Source: Streptomyces rugosispiralis (lineage in GTDB: Bacteria > Actinomycetota > Actinomycetes > Streptomycetales > Streptomycetaceae). From it: a stretch of DNA of 64,000 nt. Positions within the stretch are counted from its first letter, which is position 1, and each line of letters starts with the position of its first letter. Shown here in pieces: positions 42,074 to 50,136 of this stretch. The notes under the pieces were generated by a model. The model had not been told where the DNA came from. It made no database searches and saw only the letters and a program-made list of their open reading frames with translations. The stretch is from assembly GCF_024505145.1 (NCBI RefSeq), contig NZ_JANIAA010000041.1:1-64000 (forward strand), read 5' to 3'. The position numbers and the translations under genes are program-made.

Positions 42074-43408
42074 TCAGATGTGGCTGTCCTCCAGCATTTC
42101 GGTCACCAGCGCCGCGATCGGCGAACGCTCGGAGCGGGTCAGGGTGACATGCGCGAACAGCGGATGCCCCTTCAGCTTCTCGACGACCGCCACCACACCG
42201 TCGTACCGCCCGACGCGGAGGTTGTCCCGCTGCGCCACATCGTGGGTGAGCACCACCCGGGAGTTGGCGCCGATCCGGGACAACACGGTCAGCAGCACGT
42301 TCCGCTCCAGCGACTGGGCCTCGTCGACGATGACGAAGGCGTCATGGAGCGAGCGGCCGCGGATGTGCGTCAGTGGCAGCACCTCCAGCATCCCGCGCCC
42401 CACGACCTCCTCGATCACCTCGGCGCTGGTCACCGCGGACAGGGTGTCGAAGACCGCCTGCGCCCAAGGGCTCATCTTCTCGGCCTCGGTGCCGGGCAGA
42501 TAGCCCAACTCCTGGCCACCCACCGCGTACAGCGGGCGGAAGATCATCACCTTGCGGTGCTGACGTCGCTCCAGCACGGCCTCGAGACCCGCGCACAGCG
42601 CCAGCGCCGACTTGCCCGTACCGGCCCGGCCGCCCATCGAGATGATGCCGACCTCCGGGTCGAGCAGCAGGTCCAGGGCGATGCGCTGCTCCGCGCTGCG
42701 CCCGTGGATGCCGAACGCCTCGCGGTCGCCGCGCACCAGCCGCACCTGCCCGTCCGGGGTGACCCGGCCCAGCGCGTTACCACGCTCGGACTGGAGCACC
42801 AGACCCGTGTGCACGGGCAGTCCGGCCGCCTCGGGGACGTACGCCGTCTCGGCGGCGAACAAGTCGTCCACCTGTTCGGCCGAGACGGCGAGCTCCGCCA
42901 TCCCGGTCCAGCCCGAGTCGGTGATCGCCAGCTCCGCGCGGTACTCCTCGGCGAGCAGACCCACCGAGGACGCCTTGATGCGCAGCGGCAGGTCCTTGGA
43001 CACGACGGTGACGTCGTACCCCTCGGCCTGCAGGTTTCTGGCGACCGCGAGGATCCGCGAGTCGTTGTCCCCCACCTTGCCGCCGTGGTTCAGGAAGGCG
43101 GCGGGGAGGATGCCCGGGTCGGAGTGGTTGAGCTCGACACGCAGGGTGCCGCCCAGATCCCCGATCGGGATCGGAGCGTCCAGGCGGCCGTAACGGATGC
43201 GGTACTCGTCCAGCAGGCGCAGCGCCTGCCGTGCGAAGTACCCCAGCTCCGGGTGGTGCCGCTTGGCCTCCAGTTCCGTGACCACCACGACCGGCAGCAC
43301 GACTTCGTGCTCGTCGAAGCGGGCCATGGCATTGGGGTCGGCCAGCAGGACGCTGGTGTCGAGGACATAGGTGCGCCGGTCGTGCTCGCGGCGTTTCTTG
43401 CTGGTCAC
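42074..43408 (-). CDS. PIN-PhoH fusion ATPase
   Basis: 444 aa from GTG 43408 (an adjacent GTG at 43411 would add one residue). Residues about 15-145 are a PIN domain (RTYVLDTSVLLADPNAMARF, VTELEAKRH, NDSRILAVA). A linker leads to a PhoH ATPase at about 240-430 with GRAGTGKSALALCAG (Walker A), FVIVDEAQSLERN (Walker B) and TLTRSERSPIAALV. PhoH2-type proteins unwind and cut RNA using ATP. In actinobacteria this form is common and is not tied to phosphate. It is monocistronic with a 399-bp gene-free upstream region. Confidence 0.92.
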   Translation of the reverse strand: MTSKKRREHDRRTYVLDTSVLLADPNAMARFDEHEVVLPVVVVTELEAKRHHPELGYFARQALRLLDEYRIRYGRLDAPIPIGDLGGTLRVELNHSDPGILPAAFLNHGGKVGDNDSRILAVARNLQAEGYDVTVVSKDLPLRIKASSVGLLAEEYRAELAITDSGWTGMAELAVSAEQVDDLFAAETAYVPEAAGLPVHTGLVLQSERGNALGRVTPDGQVRLVRGDREAFGIHGRSAEQRIALDLLLDPEVGIISMGGRAGTGKSALALCAGLEAVLERRQHRKVMIFRPLYAVGGQELGYLPGTEAEKMSPWAQAVFDTLSAVTSAEVIEEVVGRGMLEVLPLTHIRGRSLHDAFVIVDEAQSLERNVLLTVLSRIGANSRVVLTHDVAQRDNLRVGRYDGVVAVVEKLKGHPLFAHVTLTRSERSPIAALVTEMLEDSHI

Positions 43409-43807
43409 CACGGGTGGACGAACCCCCTCGGGAGAGGTCGGGGTGCGACGGCGTCGCGGGAGTGAGGTATCCCCGCCGCAGACGGGGAACGGACCGGGCT
43501 CAGGCCCAACGGGGAGGGCCGAGCGCCGGCCCTCCGCGTCATACGCACGATCCGCACAGTCGTCCGTGTGCAAAGGGCCTCCCGGGCGAACGGCCCGATG
43601 CCGTCCGCTGGCAGTTCGACGCCCAACTGGACAGGTGGGACAGGGCGTCGACCTGGAAGGGATATTCCCTCGAACGTGCGGGGGCATGCAACGGCATATG
43701 ACGGCGCGGATATGAACGTTGTGAAACCAGCGTGCTACACGGCCCGGGGCCGGACGCCGGCCGGCGTCCGGCCCCGGGCCGGTGAACTGCGGTGCTACTA
43801 ACGGGAA
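43409..43807. other. 399-bp gap between phoH and uppS
   Basis: It contains the uppS terminator at 43741-43780 and presumably the phoH promoter. I see no supported gene; the open frames here are GC-driven and have no usable ribosome binding site. Confidence 0.5.
43741..43780 (-). terminator. 40-bp perfect palindrome, uppS terminator
   Basis: GGCCCGGGGCCGGACGCCGG is followed directly by its exact reverse complement. It lies 28 bp past the uppS stop. Confidence 0.9.
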
Positions 43808-44569
43808 CTAGTTGCCGTACCTACGATGACGGGCGGCGTAGTCCCGCAGCGCGCGGAGGAAGTCGACCTTACGGAAGGCGGGCCAGAAAACTTCGCAGAA
43901 GTAGTACTCCGAATGGGCACTCTGCCACAGCATGAAGCCCGAGAGCCGCTGCTCGCCGCTGGTGCGGATCACCAGGTCCGGATCGGGCTGGCCACGGGTG
44001 TACAGGTGTTCGGAGATGAGGTCGATGTCGACGACCTCGGCCAGCTCCTCGAAGGAGGTGCCCTTGGTGGCGTGGTCCAGCAGCAGCGACCGCACCGCGT
44101 CGGCGATCTCCTGCCGTCCGCCGTACCCGACGGCCACGTTGACCAGTATTCCGTCGATGTGCTCGGTGTCCCGCTCGGCCTCCTTGAGGACCGTCTGGGT
44201 GCCGGAGGGCAGCAGATCCCGGTTGCCGACGTGGTGCACCCGCCAGCGGCCGTCGGCGGCCAGGTCGCGGACCGCGCCCTCGATGATGCTCAGGAGCGGG
44301 ATCAGCTCCTTCTCGGGGCGGTCCAGGTTGTCGGTGGAGAGCAGCCAGAGCGTGACGACCTCGACGTCCGTCTCGCTGCACCAGCCGAGCAGCTCCTGGA
44401 TCTTGCTCGCGCCCGCCTTGTGGCCCTGCTCCGCGGTGCTGCCTGCCGCGCGGGCCCAGCGGCGGTTGCCGTCGAGGATGACACCGATGTGCTTGGGCAC
44501 CTGGGCGTGGTCGAGGCGGCCTTCCACCCGGCGTGCGTAGAGCCCGTACACCAGGTCGCGCAACTTCAC
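43808..44569 (-). CDS. uppS: Isoprenyl (cis-prenyl) transferase
   Basis: 253 aa from GTG 44569. Family motifs are intact: the catalytic Asp in HIGVILDGNRRWA, WLLSTDNLDRPEKEL, and RTSGEQRLSGFMLWQSA followed by HSEYYF. It condenses isopentenyl diphosphate onto a short allylic primer to give a cis-polyprenyl diphosphate, the lipid carrier for peptidoglycan and glycan export. Streptomycetes have at least two such genes; which chain length this one makes cannot be read from the sequence. It is monocistronic. Confidence 0.94.
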   Translation of the reverse strand: MKLRDLVYGLYARRVEGRLDHAQVPKHIGVILDGNRRWARAAGSTAEQGHKAGASKIQELLGWCSETDVEVVTLWLLSTDNLDRPEKELIPLLSIIEGAVRDLAADGRWRVHHVGNRDLLPSGTQTVLKEAERDTEHIDGILVNVAVGYGGRQEIADAVRSLLLDHATKGTSFEELAEVVDIDLISEHLYTRGQPDPDLVIRTSGEQRLSGFMLWQSAHSEYYFCEVFWPAFRKVDFLRALRDYAARHRRYGN

Positions 44570-44752
44570 GTCTTCCAGCCCCTCAGTGCTTCACATGGCT
44601 CGCCATGGCAGTCCGCCCCAAGGCCGACACCCTACTGCGGGGCAGGGGGGCTGGCTAACCGGGACGGCCGAATGACCGCTTCCCGTCACGCTTCGTAGCC
44701 GAGTGTGTGAGATACGTGCCGCCCTTTTGACCCCCAGAAGCCCGAAATAGAG

Positions 44753-44788
44753 CGGGCCGGTCCGTGGGGGGGAGTACGGACCGGCCCG
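44753..44788 (-). terminator. Prepilin peptidase terminator
   Basis: CGGGCCGGTCCGT and its exact complement form a 13-bp stem with a G-rich 10-base loop, 76 bp past the prepilin peptidase stop. Confidence 0.75.
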
Positions 44789-44864
44789 AGGGGGGGCTTC
44801 CACCATAACGCTTCGTGAGGGGATGTCCATGCATCTCGGCGAGCCGACCCGCCGCGCGCCGATG

Positions 44865-45611
44865 TCATCCGGCGCCGAGCGCCCCCAGCACCAGCCCCGC
44901 GCCCGCCCCGAGGATCATGAACGGGCCGAACGCCATCGCGGTCCGCCGCCCGGCCCGCCGGGTCAGCACCAAGCCCACCGCGCAGCAGGAACCCAGCAGC
45001 AGCCCGGCGAGGGCGCCCACGAAGAGCACGTCCCAGCCGTACCAGCCCAGCGCGACCCCGAGGGTCAGCGCGAGCTTGACATCACCGAACCCCATCCCGC
45101 TCGGGCTGATCAGGAACAGCACCAGATACGCCCCGCCCAGCACCGCGCCGCCCAGCAGCGCCCGCGGCCAGGACCCTGCGCTGTGCGGCAGCAGCGCCGC
45201 CGCGCCGAGCAGCGCCGCGGCCCCGCCCGCCATGGGCAGGGTGAGGACGTCCGGCAGCCGGTTGACCGCCAGGTCCACGGCCGTGAGCAGCACCCCCGGC
45301 GGCACCAGCAGCAGCCACACGGCCAGCTCGGGACGCGCGCCGACGGCCGCCGCCAGGCCCGCGCACACCAGCGCGGTGAGCACGGCGGCGAGCACCGGGC
45401 CGGTCCCGTAGTCCCGCTCGCCGTCCCGGCAGCCGGCGCACCGGGCGGGGCCCAGCCAGCCGCGCGCCGGGCCGATGAGCGCGTGCCCGCGCGGACAGGC
45501 GCCGCGCCAGGGCTCCTCCGGCTCGACGGCCAGCCGGTAGAGCGGGCGCGGTACGAGCAGCCCGGCGGCCGCGCCGTACGCGGCGGCGAGCACGATCAGC
45601 AGCGGTTGCAC
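44865..45611 (-). CDS. A24 prepilin peptidase
   Basis: 248 aa from GTG 45611. The aspartic protease signature of the A24 family is present: the first Asp in TAVDLAVNRLPDVL and the second in SGMGFGDVKLALTLG. About seven hydrophobic helices span the protein. A cytoplasmic loop with CPRGH and CAGCRDG (two Cys pairs) replaces the usual N-methylase domain, as in short FppA/TadV-like enzymes. It should process the Flp-type pilin and TadE-like proteins of the cluster at 49-58 kb, although it is not adjacent to that cluster. Confidence 0.88.
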   Translation of the reverse strand: MQPLLIVLAAAYGAAAGLLVPRPLYRLAVEPEEPWRGACPRGHALIGPARGWLGPARCAGCRDGERDYGTGPVLAAVLTALVCAGLAAAVGARPELAVWLLLVPPGVLLTAVDLAVNRLPDVLTLPMAGGAAALLGAAALLPHSAGSWPRALLGGAVLGGAYLVLFLISPSGMGFGDVKLALTLGVALGWYGWDVLFVGALAGLLLGSCCAVGLVLTRRAGRRTAMAFGPFMILGAGAGLVLGALGAG

Positions 45612-45695
45612 GGGCCGAGCCTACGGAAGCGCCCGGCCGGTGGAACACTGCCGGGACGGGCGGACGGCGCGGAACGGGCGAAGGGGGCGCGGGTC

Positions 45696-46196
45696 ATGGG
45701 CCGCTGGCGGGACGGTACGGGGACGCTGCGGGTGGAGGGTGGCGCAGGGCGGGCGGGGGGTGGCGCCGGGCCCGTGGAGGGCGGCGCAGGGCGGGTGGAG
45801 GGCGGCGCAGAGCGGGTGGAGGGCGGCGCAGAGCGGGTGGAGGGCGGCGCCGGGCGGGCGGGAGGCATTCCGCTCACCATCGCCGCCTCCTACCGCGCCC
45901 GCGCCCGCGGGCTGCTCGGCCGGGACGGGCTGACCGGCGCGCTCCTGCTCACCCCCGCGAGCGGGGTGCACACCTTCCGGATGCGGTTCGCCATCGACGT
46001 CGCGTATCTGGACCGGCACCTCACCGTCCTGGACGTCCACACCCTGCGCCCGGGGCGGCTCGGGCGGCCCCGGCTGCGGTCCCGCCATGTGCTGGAGGCG
46101 GAGGCGGGCGCGTTGGAGCGCTGGGGCGTGCGGCGGGGCGTGCGCGTCTTGATCGCCCCCGGCCCTTCAGCGCCGCCGTCCCCTTCTGTACGCTGA
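45696..46196 (+). CDS. DUF192 protein with repeat leader
   Basis: 166 aa from ATG 45696. Residues about 60-165 are a DUF192 domain (RARGLLGRDGLTGALLLTPASGVHTFRMRFAIDVAYLDRHLTVL). This small beta-barrel family has unknown function and is often encoded with Tad or secretion genes. The first 55 residues are a tandem 7-residue repeat (VEGGAER type) encoded by 21-bp units at about 45.73-45.86 kb. A start at GTG codons inside the repeat would remove part of the leader, so the true N-terminus is uncertain. It is divergent from the prepilin peptidase. Confidence 0.75.
   Translation: MGRWRDGTGTLRVEGGAGRAGGGAGPVEGGAGRVEGGAERVEGGAERVEGGAGRAGGIPLTIAASYRARARGLLGRDGLTGALLLTPASGVHTFRMRFAIDVAYLDRHLTVLDVHTLRPGRLGRPRLRSRHVLEAEAGALERWGVRRGVRVLIAPGPSAPPSPSVR
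45731..45863. repeat. 21-bp imperfect repeat in DUF192 leader
   Basis: About six units of the form GTGGAGGGCGGCGCAGAGCG encode VEGGAER-like heptads. Units differ by a few bases. The reading frame is kept because 21 is a multiple of three. Confidence 0.8.
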
Positions 46197-46206
46197 CGTC
46201 TCGGTG

Positions 46207-46256
46207 CCATGGTTGGGGCACCCTCGATCGGTCATGGTCGGGACACCCTCGATCGC
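46207..46256. repeat. 25-bp direct repeat before cold-shock gene
   Basis: Two adjacent 25-bp units (46207-46231 and 46232-46256) agree at 21 of 25 positions and share the core CACCCTCGATCG. They end 44 bp before the start codon, in the promoter or leader. A regulator-binding role or a simple duplication are both possible. Confidence 0.7.
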
Positions 46257-46300
46257 GGTCGAGATCATCGAGGTAGAGGTATAGGGGTAGGGGTAGCACG

Positions 46301-46705
46301 GTGACGACCACGGGCAAGATTCTGCGTTTCGACGAGTTCCGCGGCTACGGCTTCATCGCACCGGACGACGGTGGCGAGGACGTCTTCATGCACGCCAATG
46401 ACCTGCTGGACGAGAAGCACCTGTTCCAGCCGGGGTCCAAGGTGCGGTTCGTTCCCGAATACGGCGACAAGGGGCCCAAGGCCTCCGAGGTGCGCATCGT
46501 CGAGCGTGCCGCGCCGGTCGTACGGCCCTCCGCGGGTCCGGACGGCGACGACACCATGTGCGATGTGCTGTCGGTCGCCGAGTTCCGGCAGGAGCTCACC
46601 GAGGCACTGGTCGAGGTGGGCGGCAGCCTGACCGCCGACCAGATCAAGCAGGTGCGCAGGCGGGTCATCGAGATCGCCCAGGCGCACAACTGGATCGAAT
46701 CCTGA
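46301..46705 (+). CDS. Cold-shock-domain protein with C-terminal extension
   Basis: 134 aa from GTG 46301, with GGTAGGGG 7 bases upstream. The N-terminal 68 residues are a cold-shock domain (GKILRFDEFRGYGFIAPDDGGEDVFMHANDLL), with RNP1 altered to RGYGFI and RNP2 as DVFMH. It is twice the usual CspA length: the extra C-terminal half (FRQELTEALVEVGGSLTADQIKQVRRRVIEIAQ) is helical. It should bind single-stranded RNA or DNA; the extension may mediate oligomerisation. A direct repeat lies upstream and a strong hairpin downstream. Confidence 0.9.
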   Translation: MTTTGKILRFDEFRGYGFIAPDDGGEDVFMHANDLLDEKHLFQPGSKVRFVPEYGDKGPKASEVRIVERAAPVVRPSAGPDGDDTMCDVLSVAEFRQELTEALVEVGGSLTADQIKQVRRRVIEIAQAHNWIES

Positions 46706-46736
46706 CGTCGGACCCTGTCGGGTCCTGACAGCAGGG

Positions 46737-46786
46737 CGAGGGGCCGCCGCCGCGACGAACCGTCGTGGCGGCGGCCCCTCGGGTTT
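46737..46786. terminator. Cold-shock gene terminator
   Basis: A 21-bp stem (one G-T wobble) from CGAGGGGCCGCCGCCGCGACG around AAC, followed by GGTTTT. It is also placed to stop the convergent transporter transcript. Confidence 0.9.
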
Positions 46787-46795
46787 TGCCGATCC

Positions 46796-47995
46796 TCAGC
46801 TTCCCGTGACCCGCAGCATCGCCCACATCGCCACCGTCGCGGCCACCACGGTCGCCGGTGTGGTCAGCAGCCCAAGGCGGGTGAACACCCCCAGGTCGGA
46901 GCCGGTCTCCGGCTCGTGGCGGTGGACTATGCGCCGCCACAGCAGGGTGGCCAGGGAGCCGACATAGGTGAGGTTGGGGCCCAGGTTGACGCCGATCAGC
47001 ACGGCGAGCACGGGCCCGGGGCCGCCCCCGGAGGCGATCGGCAGCAGCGCCAGCACGGCGGGCAGGTTGTTGATCAGGTTGGCCAGCACCGCCGCGACCG
47101 CCGCGATCCCGAGCAGCGCGGGCAGGCCCGCCCCGGTGGGCAGCACCTGCTCCAGCGTCTCCTGGAGGCCGCCCGTCAGCACGGCCTGGACCACCACCCC
47201 GAGCGCCAGCACGAACAGGCAGAACAGCGGCCCGGTCGCGCCGATCGCCTCCCTTACGGTCGCCCGGCGGTGCCGCAGCGCCCTTACGGTGAGCACGAGA
47301 GCGCCCGCCCAGGCCGCCCACTGGGGATCCAGACCCGCCAGCGAGGTCCCGACGAACCCGGCGAGGGTCAGCAGCAGCACGGTCACCGCGAAGACCGGCA
47401 CCCGGGGCCAGTCGGCGGGCGGGGGCTCGCTGGTCCCGGCGGCCAGATCGTCGGCGAAGAAGCGGCGGAAGACCAGGTACTCGATGCCGATGGTCACCAG
47501 CCAGGCGGGCCCCATCAGCACGGCGAACCGGGTGAAGGAGACCCCGCCGGCCTCCAGGGCGAGCAGATTGGTGAGGTTGGAGACCGGGAGGAGCAGGGAC
47601 GCCGAGTTCGACAGATGGGCGCAGGCGTACACATGCGGCCGGGACCGCGCCCCGAGCCGGGCCGCCGTGGCGAACACCACGGGGGTGAGCAGCACCACGG
47701 TGGCGTCCAGGCTCAGTACGGCGGTGACGGTGGCCGCGACGGCGAACACCCCGCCCAGGAGCCGGTCCGTACGCCCCGCGCAGGCCCGCGCCACGGCCTG
47801 CCCCGCCGCCTCGAAGAGCCCCTCGTCCGCGCACATCCGTGCCAGCAGCAGTACGGCGGCCAGAAAGCCCACGACGGGCAGCAGCTCCCGGGCCTCCGCC
47901 CAGGCCCGGCCGGGTGAGACCGCCCCGATGGCCACCACGATCCCGGCGGCGGGCACGGCCGCGACCGCTTCCGGCAGGCCCCGGGGCCGTACCAC
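46796..47995 (-). CDS. ArsB/SLC13-type membrane transporter
   Basis: 399 aa from GTG 47995, with about ten hydrophobic helices. LSLDATVVLLTPVVFATAARLG and HLSNSASLLLPVSNLTNLLALE, and the repeat VLANLINNLPAVLALLPIA, followed by VLIGVNLGPNLTYVGSLATLLW, are the two inverted halves of the arsenical-pump/ion-transporter superfamily. The frame stays open upstream and encodes a further helix (ETLAVVLLLGVLAFAVV). A CTG at 48058, with GGAG 6 bases upstream, would start it, so the true protein may be 21 residues longer. The substrate is an anion such as arsenite; no arsR is adjacent. Confidence 0.82.
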   Translation of the reverse strand: MVRPRGLPEAVAAVPAAGIVVAIGAVSPGRAWAEARELLPVVGFLAAVLLLARMCADEGLFEAAGQAVARACAGRTDRLLGGVFAVAATVTAVLSLDATVVLLTPVVFATAARLGARSRPHVYACAHLSNSASLLLPVSNLTNLLALEAGGVSFTRFAVLMGPAWLVTIGIEYLVFRRFFADDLAAGTSEPPPADWPRVPVFAVTVLLLTLAGFVGTSLAGLDPQWAAWAGALVLTVRALRHRRATVREAIGATGPLFCLFVLALGVVVQAVLTGGLQETLEQVLPTGAGLPALLGIAAVAAVLANLINNLPAVLALLPIASGGGPGPVLAVLIGVNLGPNLTYVGSLATLLWRRIVHRHEPETGSDLGVFTRLGLLTTPATVVAATVAMWAMLRVTGS

Positions 47996-48109
47996 CGCGA
48001 AAGCCAGTACGCCGAGGAGCAGGACGACGGCAAGGGTCTCGGCGACGGCGGTACTCAGAACAGACTCCGGCGAAGGGTGCGATCAACACCCCCATGATGC
48101 GGCATCGCA

Positions 48110-48240
48110 GGCCGCGGCCCCGCCCGCCCGTTTCCGAACCGGCCTGGGGCCAGCCGGTCCCGGGTCGGCCTGGACGGCCGGTCCCGGGTCGGCCTGGGGT
48201 CGGCCGGCCCCGGGAGGTGTCCGGCGGATCCTGACGCCTG
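48110..48240. repeat. GC-rich tandem repeats after transporter start
   Basis: Short imperfect direct repeats of GGTCCCGGGTCGGCCTGG type. No gene is supported here. Confidence 0.6.
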
Positions 48241-48329
48241 CGGCGGGCTGTTCCCCTCCCCGCCCCTTCCCGATACCAAGGGCTCCGCCCCTGGACCCCG
48301 GGGATCCGCGGCCGAGCCGCATATCGATG

Positions 48330-48830
48330 CCGCGGGAAGCCGCGAAGCTCGGGTCCGGGGGCCTGGGGGCGGAGCCCCGGTCCGGGGCCTGGGGGCGAAG
48401 CCCGGTTGCGGGGCCTGGGGGCGAAGCCCGGTTGCGGGGCCTGGGGCGGAACCCCGGTCCGGGGGCCTGGGGGCGAAGCCCCAGTTGGTTGCGGGGCCTG
48501 GGGCGGAACCCCGGCCCGGGGGCCTGGGGGCGAAGCCCCAGTTGGTTGCGGGGTCTGGGGCGAAGCCCCGGGCCCGGAATCGGGGGCGGAACCCCGGGTG
48601 CAGGGGCCGAGGGCAAAGCCCCGGGTGCGGGGGCCGGGGGCGGAGCCCCGGGTGCTGGGGCCTCGGGCGGAACCCCGGCCCGGGGGCTGGGGCGGAGTCC
48701 CAGTTGCGGGGCCTGGGGCGGAACCCCGGCCCGGGGGCCTGGGGGCGAAGCCCCGGGTGCGGGGCCGGGGGCGGAGTCTCAGTTGCGGGGGCTGGGGCGG
48801 GGCCCCAGTTGTGGGGAGGGGCGGGGAGGG
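48330..48830. repeat. Degenerate GC-rich repeat array
   Basis: About 500 bp of imperfect tandem units, mostly 25-35 bp, built from GGGGCCTGGGGGCGAAGCC and GGTTGCGGGGCCTGG-like blocks. Many carry a GGGGC...GCCCC self-complementary core, so the transcript could fold into successive hairpins. Long open frames on both strands here are artefacts of the repeat. No gene is supported between the transporter and the OmpA-domain gene (48059-48856). Confidence 0.9.
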
Positions 48831-48856
48831 GAAAGGTCCCGCCGGCACCCCGCGGG

Positions 48857-49489
48857 TCAGCCGGTCCTGGGGAAGCTGACCTCCACCCGGCGGTTGCGCT
48901 TGCGGCCCTCCTCGGTCGCGTTGTCCGCGATCGGGTACTGCTCGCCGTAGCCCCGGATCTCGTAGTTGACGGACGGGTCCAGGTCCTCGGCGAGCGCCTG
49001 CTGCACCGCGTTGGCCCGCTGCTTGGACAGCAGGATCCCGTGGTCCGCGGAGCCCAGGTCGTCGGTGAAGCCGAAGACGCGGACGCCCTTGGCGTTCTGC
49101 CGCTCGGCCTCGGAGGCGATCTCCTTGATCCGGGCCCGCGCGTCGCCGCCCAGCTTCGAGCTGTCCTTGCCGAAGAGCACCTCGGCCTGCAGCGCGAACT
49201 TCACCTTGGCGTTGGTGTCCTCCCGCCGCTCGTCGCCGTCGTCCGTCTCGACCACGGACTTGATGTCCAGGACCCGGCCGGGCGCCAGCTTGGCGCCCTC
49301 GGGCATCTTCAGATCGGAGTCCTTGACGTCGATCTTCATCGGCGGGGTGGTGTCGGCGGGCGCGCCGGGGCCGCTGTCCGCGTGGGCGGGCGGCGCCGGG
49401 GCGGTGAGGGTGACCAGGAGCGCGGTGGAGGCCAGCGCGGCCAGTACGGGGCCGCGGCGCGCGGGGCGGGCCGTCGTCTGCGGTGTCAT
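48857..49489 (-). CDS. Secreted OmpA-family protein
   Basis: 210 aa from ATG 49489, with GGTGAG 7 bases upstream; a GTG at 49501 overlaps the preceding stop as GTGA and is an alternative. A signal peptide (RRGPVLAALASTALLVTLTAPAPPAHA) leads to a C-terminal OmpA/MotB-like peptidoglycan-binding domain: VLFGKDSSKLGGDARARIKEIA, GFTDDLGSADHGILLSKQRANAV, YGEQYPIADN and NRRVEVSF. In a monoderm it should dock the Tad system to the cell wall. It is the last gene of the minus-strand cluster. Confidence 0.9.
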   Translation of the reverse strand: MTPQTTARPARRGPVLAALASTALLVTLTAPAPPAHADSGPGAPADTTPPMKIDVKDSDLKMPEGAKLAPGRVLDIKSVVETDDGDERREDTNAKVKFALQAEVLFGKDSSKLGGDARARIKEIASEAERQNAKGVRVFGFTDDLGSADHGILLSKQRANAVQQALAEDLDPSVNYEIRGYGEQYPIADNATEEGRKRNRRVEVSFPRTG

Positions 49490-49497
49490 GGCGCGGC

Positions 49498-50085
49498 TCA
49501 CCCGGAGAGGGTGATGCTGACGGACGGCATGGTCGGGATCTGGAAGTCGATTTCCTTGACGCTCTCGGGCGGGGCCGGGAACTGCGCGAACAGCGGGCGG
49601 CTCTCATTGGGCTTGATCCCGGAGAGCCCCGTGGTGCACAGACACTGGCCGTCGGTGTCCCGCAGGACGAGATAGCGCTTCTTGCCCTTCTCGTCGACCA
49701 GGGACGCGCCGGAGACGGACGAGAGCGACTTCACCTCGGTCTCCTTCGAGCGCCAGTCGATCGCGTTGAAGAGCCGACTGCCGTGGTTGGTGACGGTGGC
49801 GTTCACGGTCACGAACCCGCCGTCGTCGCGCACCGCGGAGTGGAGGGTGACGACGACCCCGCCGGGCCCCTTCATCTCGCCGATGGTCTTGGAGGAGTCC
49901 GCCGCGGGCTCTTGGTCGTCGCCGTTGTCCTTGCCCGCGGTCGACGCCCGGCCCGCGGCATCGTCGGGCTTCTTGCCGCCGTCGCTGTCGCCGTTGCCGC
50001 ACCCGGCCACGGCGAGGGCCAGGGCCGCGGCGAGCGCCGTCGCGGCGGCCCCCCTCCGGGCCTTCGTCGTGTGCCGAATGCTCAT
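49498..50085 (-). CDS. Secreted lipoprotein of the Tad cluster
   Basis: 195 aa from ATG 50085. The signal peptide ends in the lipobox LAVAGCG (Cys28), so it is membrane-anchored by lipid. After an acidic linker, a domain with VVVTLHSAVRDDGGFVTVNATVTNHG, then GQCLCTTGLSGIKPNESRPLFAQFPAPPE, resembles DUF4352-type extracytoplasmic domains. The product is unknown but is encoded between the TadG-like and OmpA genes, whose start overlaps its end. A structural or docking role in the pilus is the natural inference. Confidence 0.75.
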   Translation of the reverse strand: MSIRHTTKARRGAAATALAAALALAVAGCGNGDSDGGKKPDDAAGRASTAGKDNGDDQEPAADSSKTIGEMKGPGGVVVTLHSAVRDDGGFVTVNATVTNHGSRLFNAIDWRSKETEVKSLSSVSGASLVDEKGKKRYLVLRDTDGQCLCTTGLSGIKPNESRPLFAQFPAPPESVKEIDFQIPTMPSVSITLSG

Positions 50086-50136
50086 CGCTCGCTGTCCTTT
50101 GCTCTTCTGCTCTTCGTTCGCTCGTCAGTCTGCCGT

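Noticed and set aside
47839..48950. Long plus-strand frames through the 48-kb repeat array
   Set aside because: They consist of reiterated Gly/Pro/Arg/Ala motifs that also appear on the other strand.
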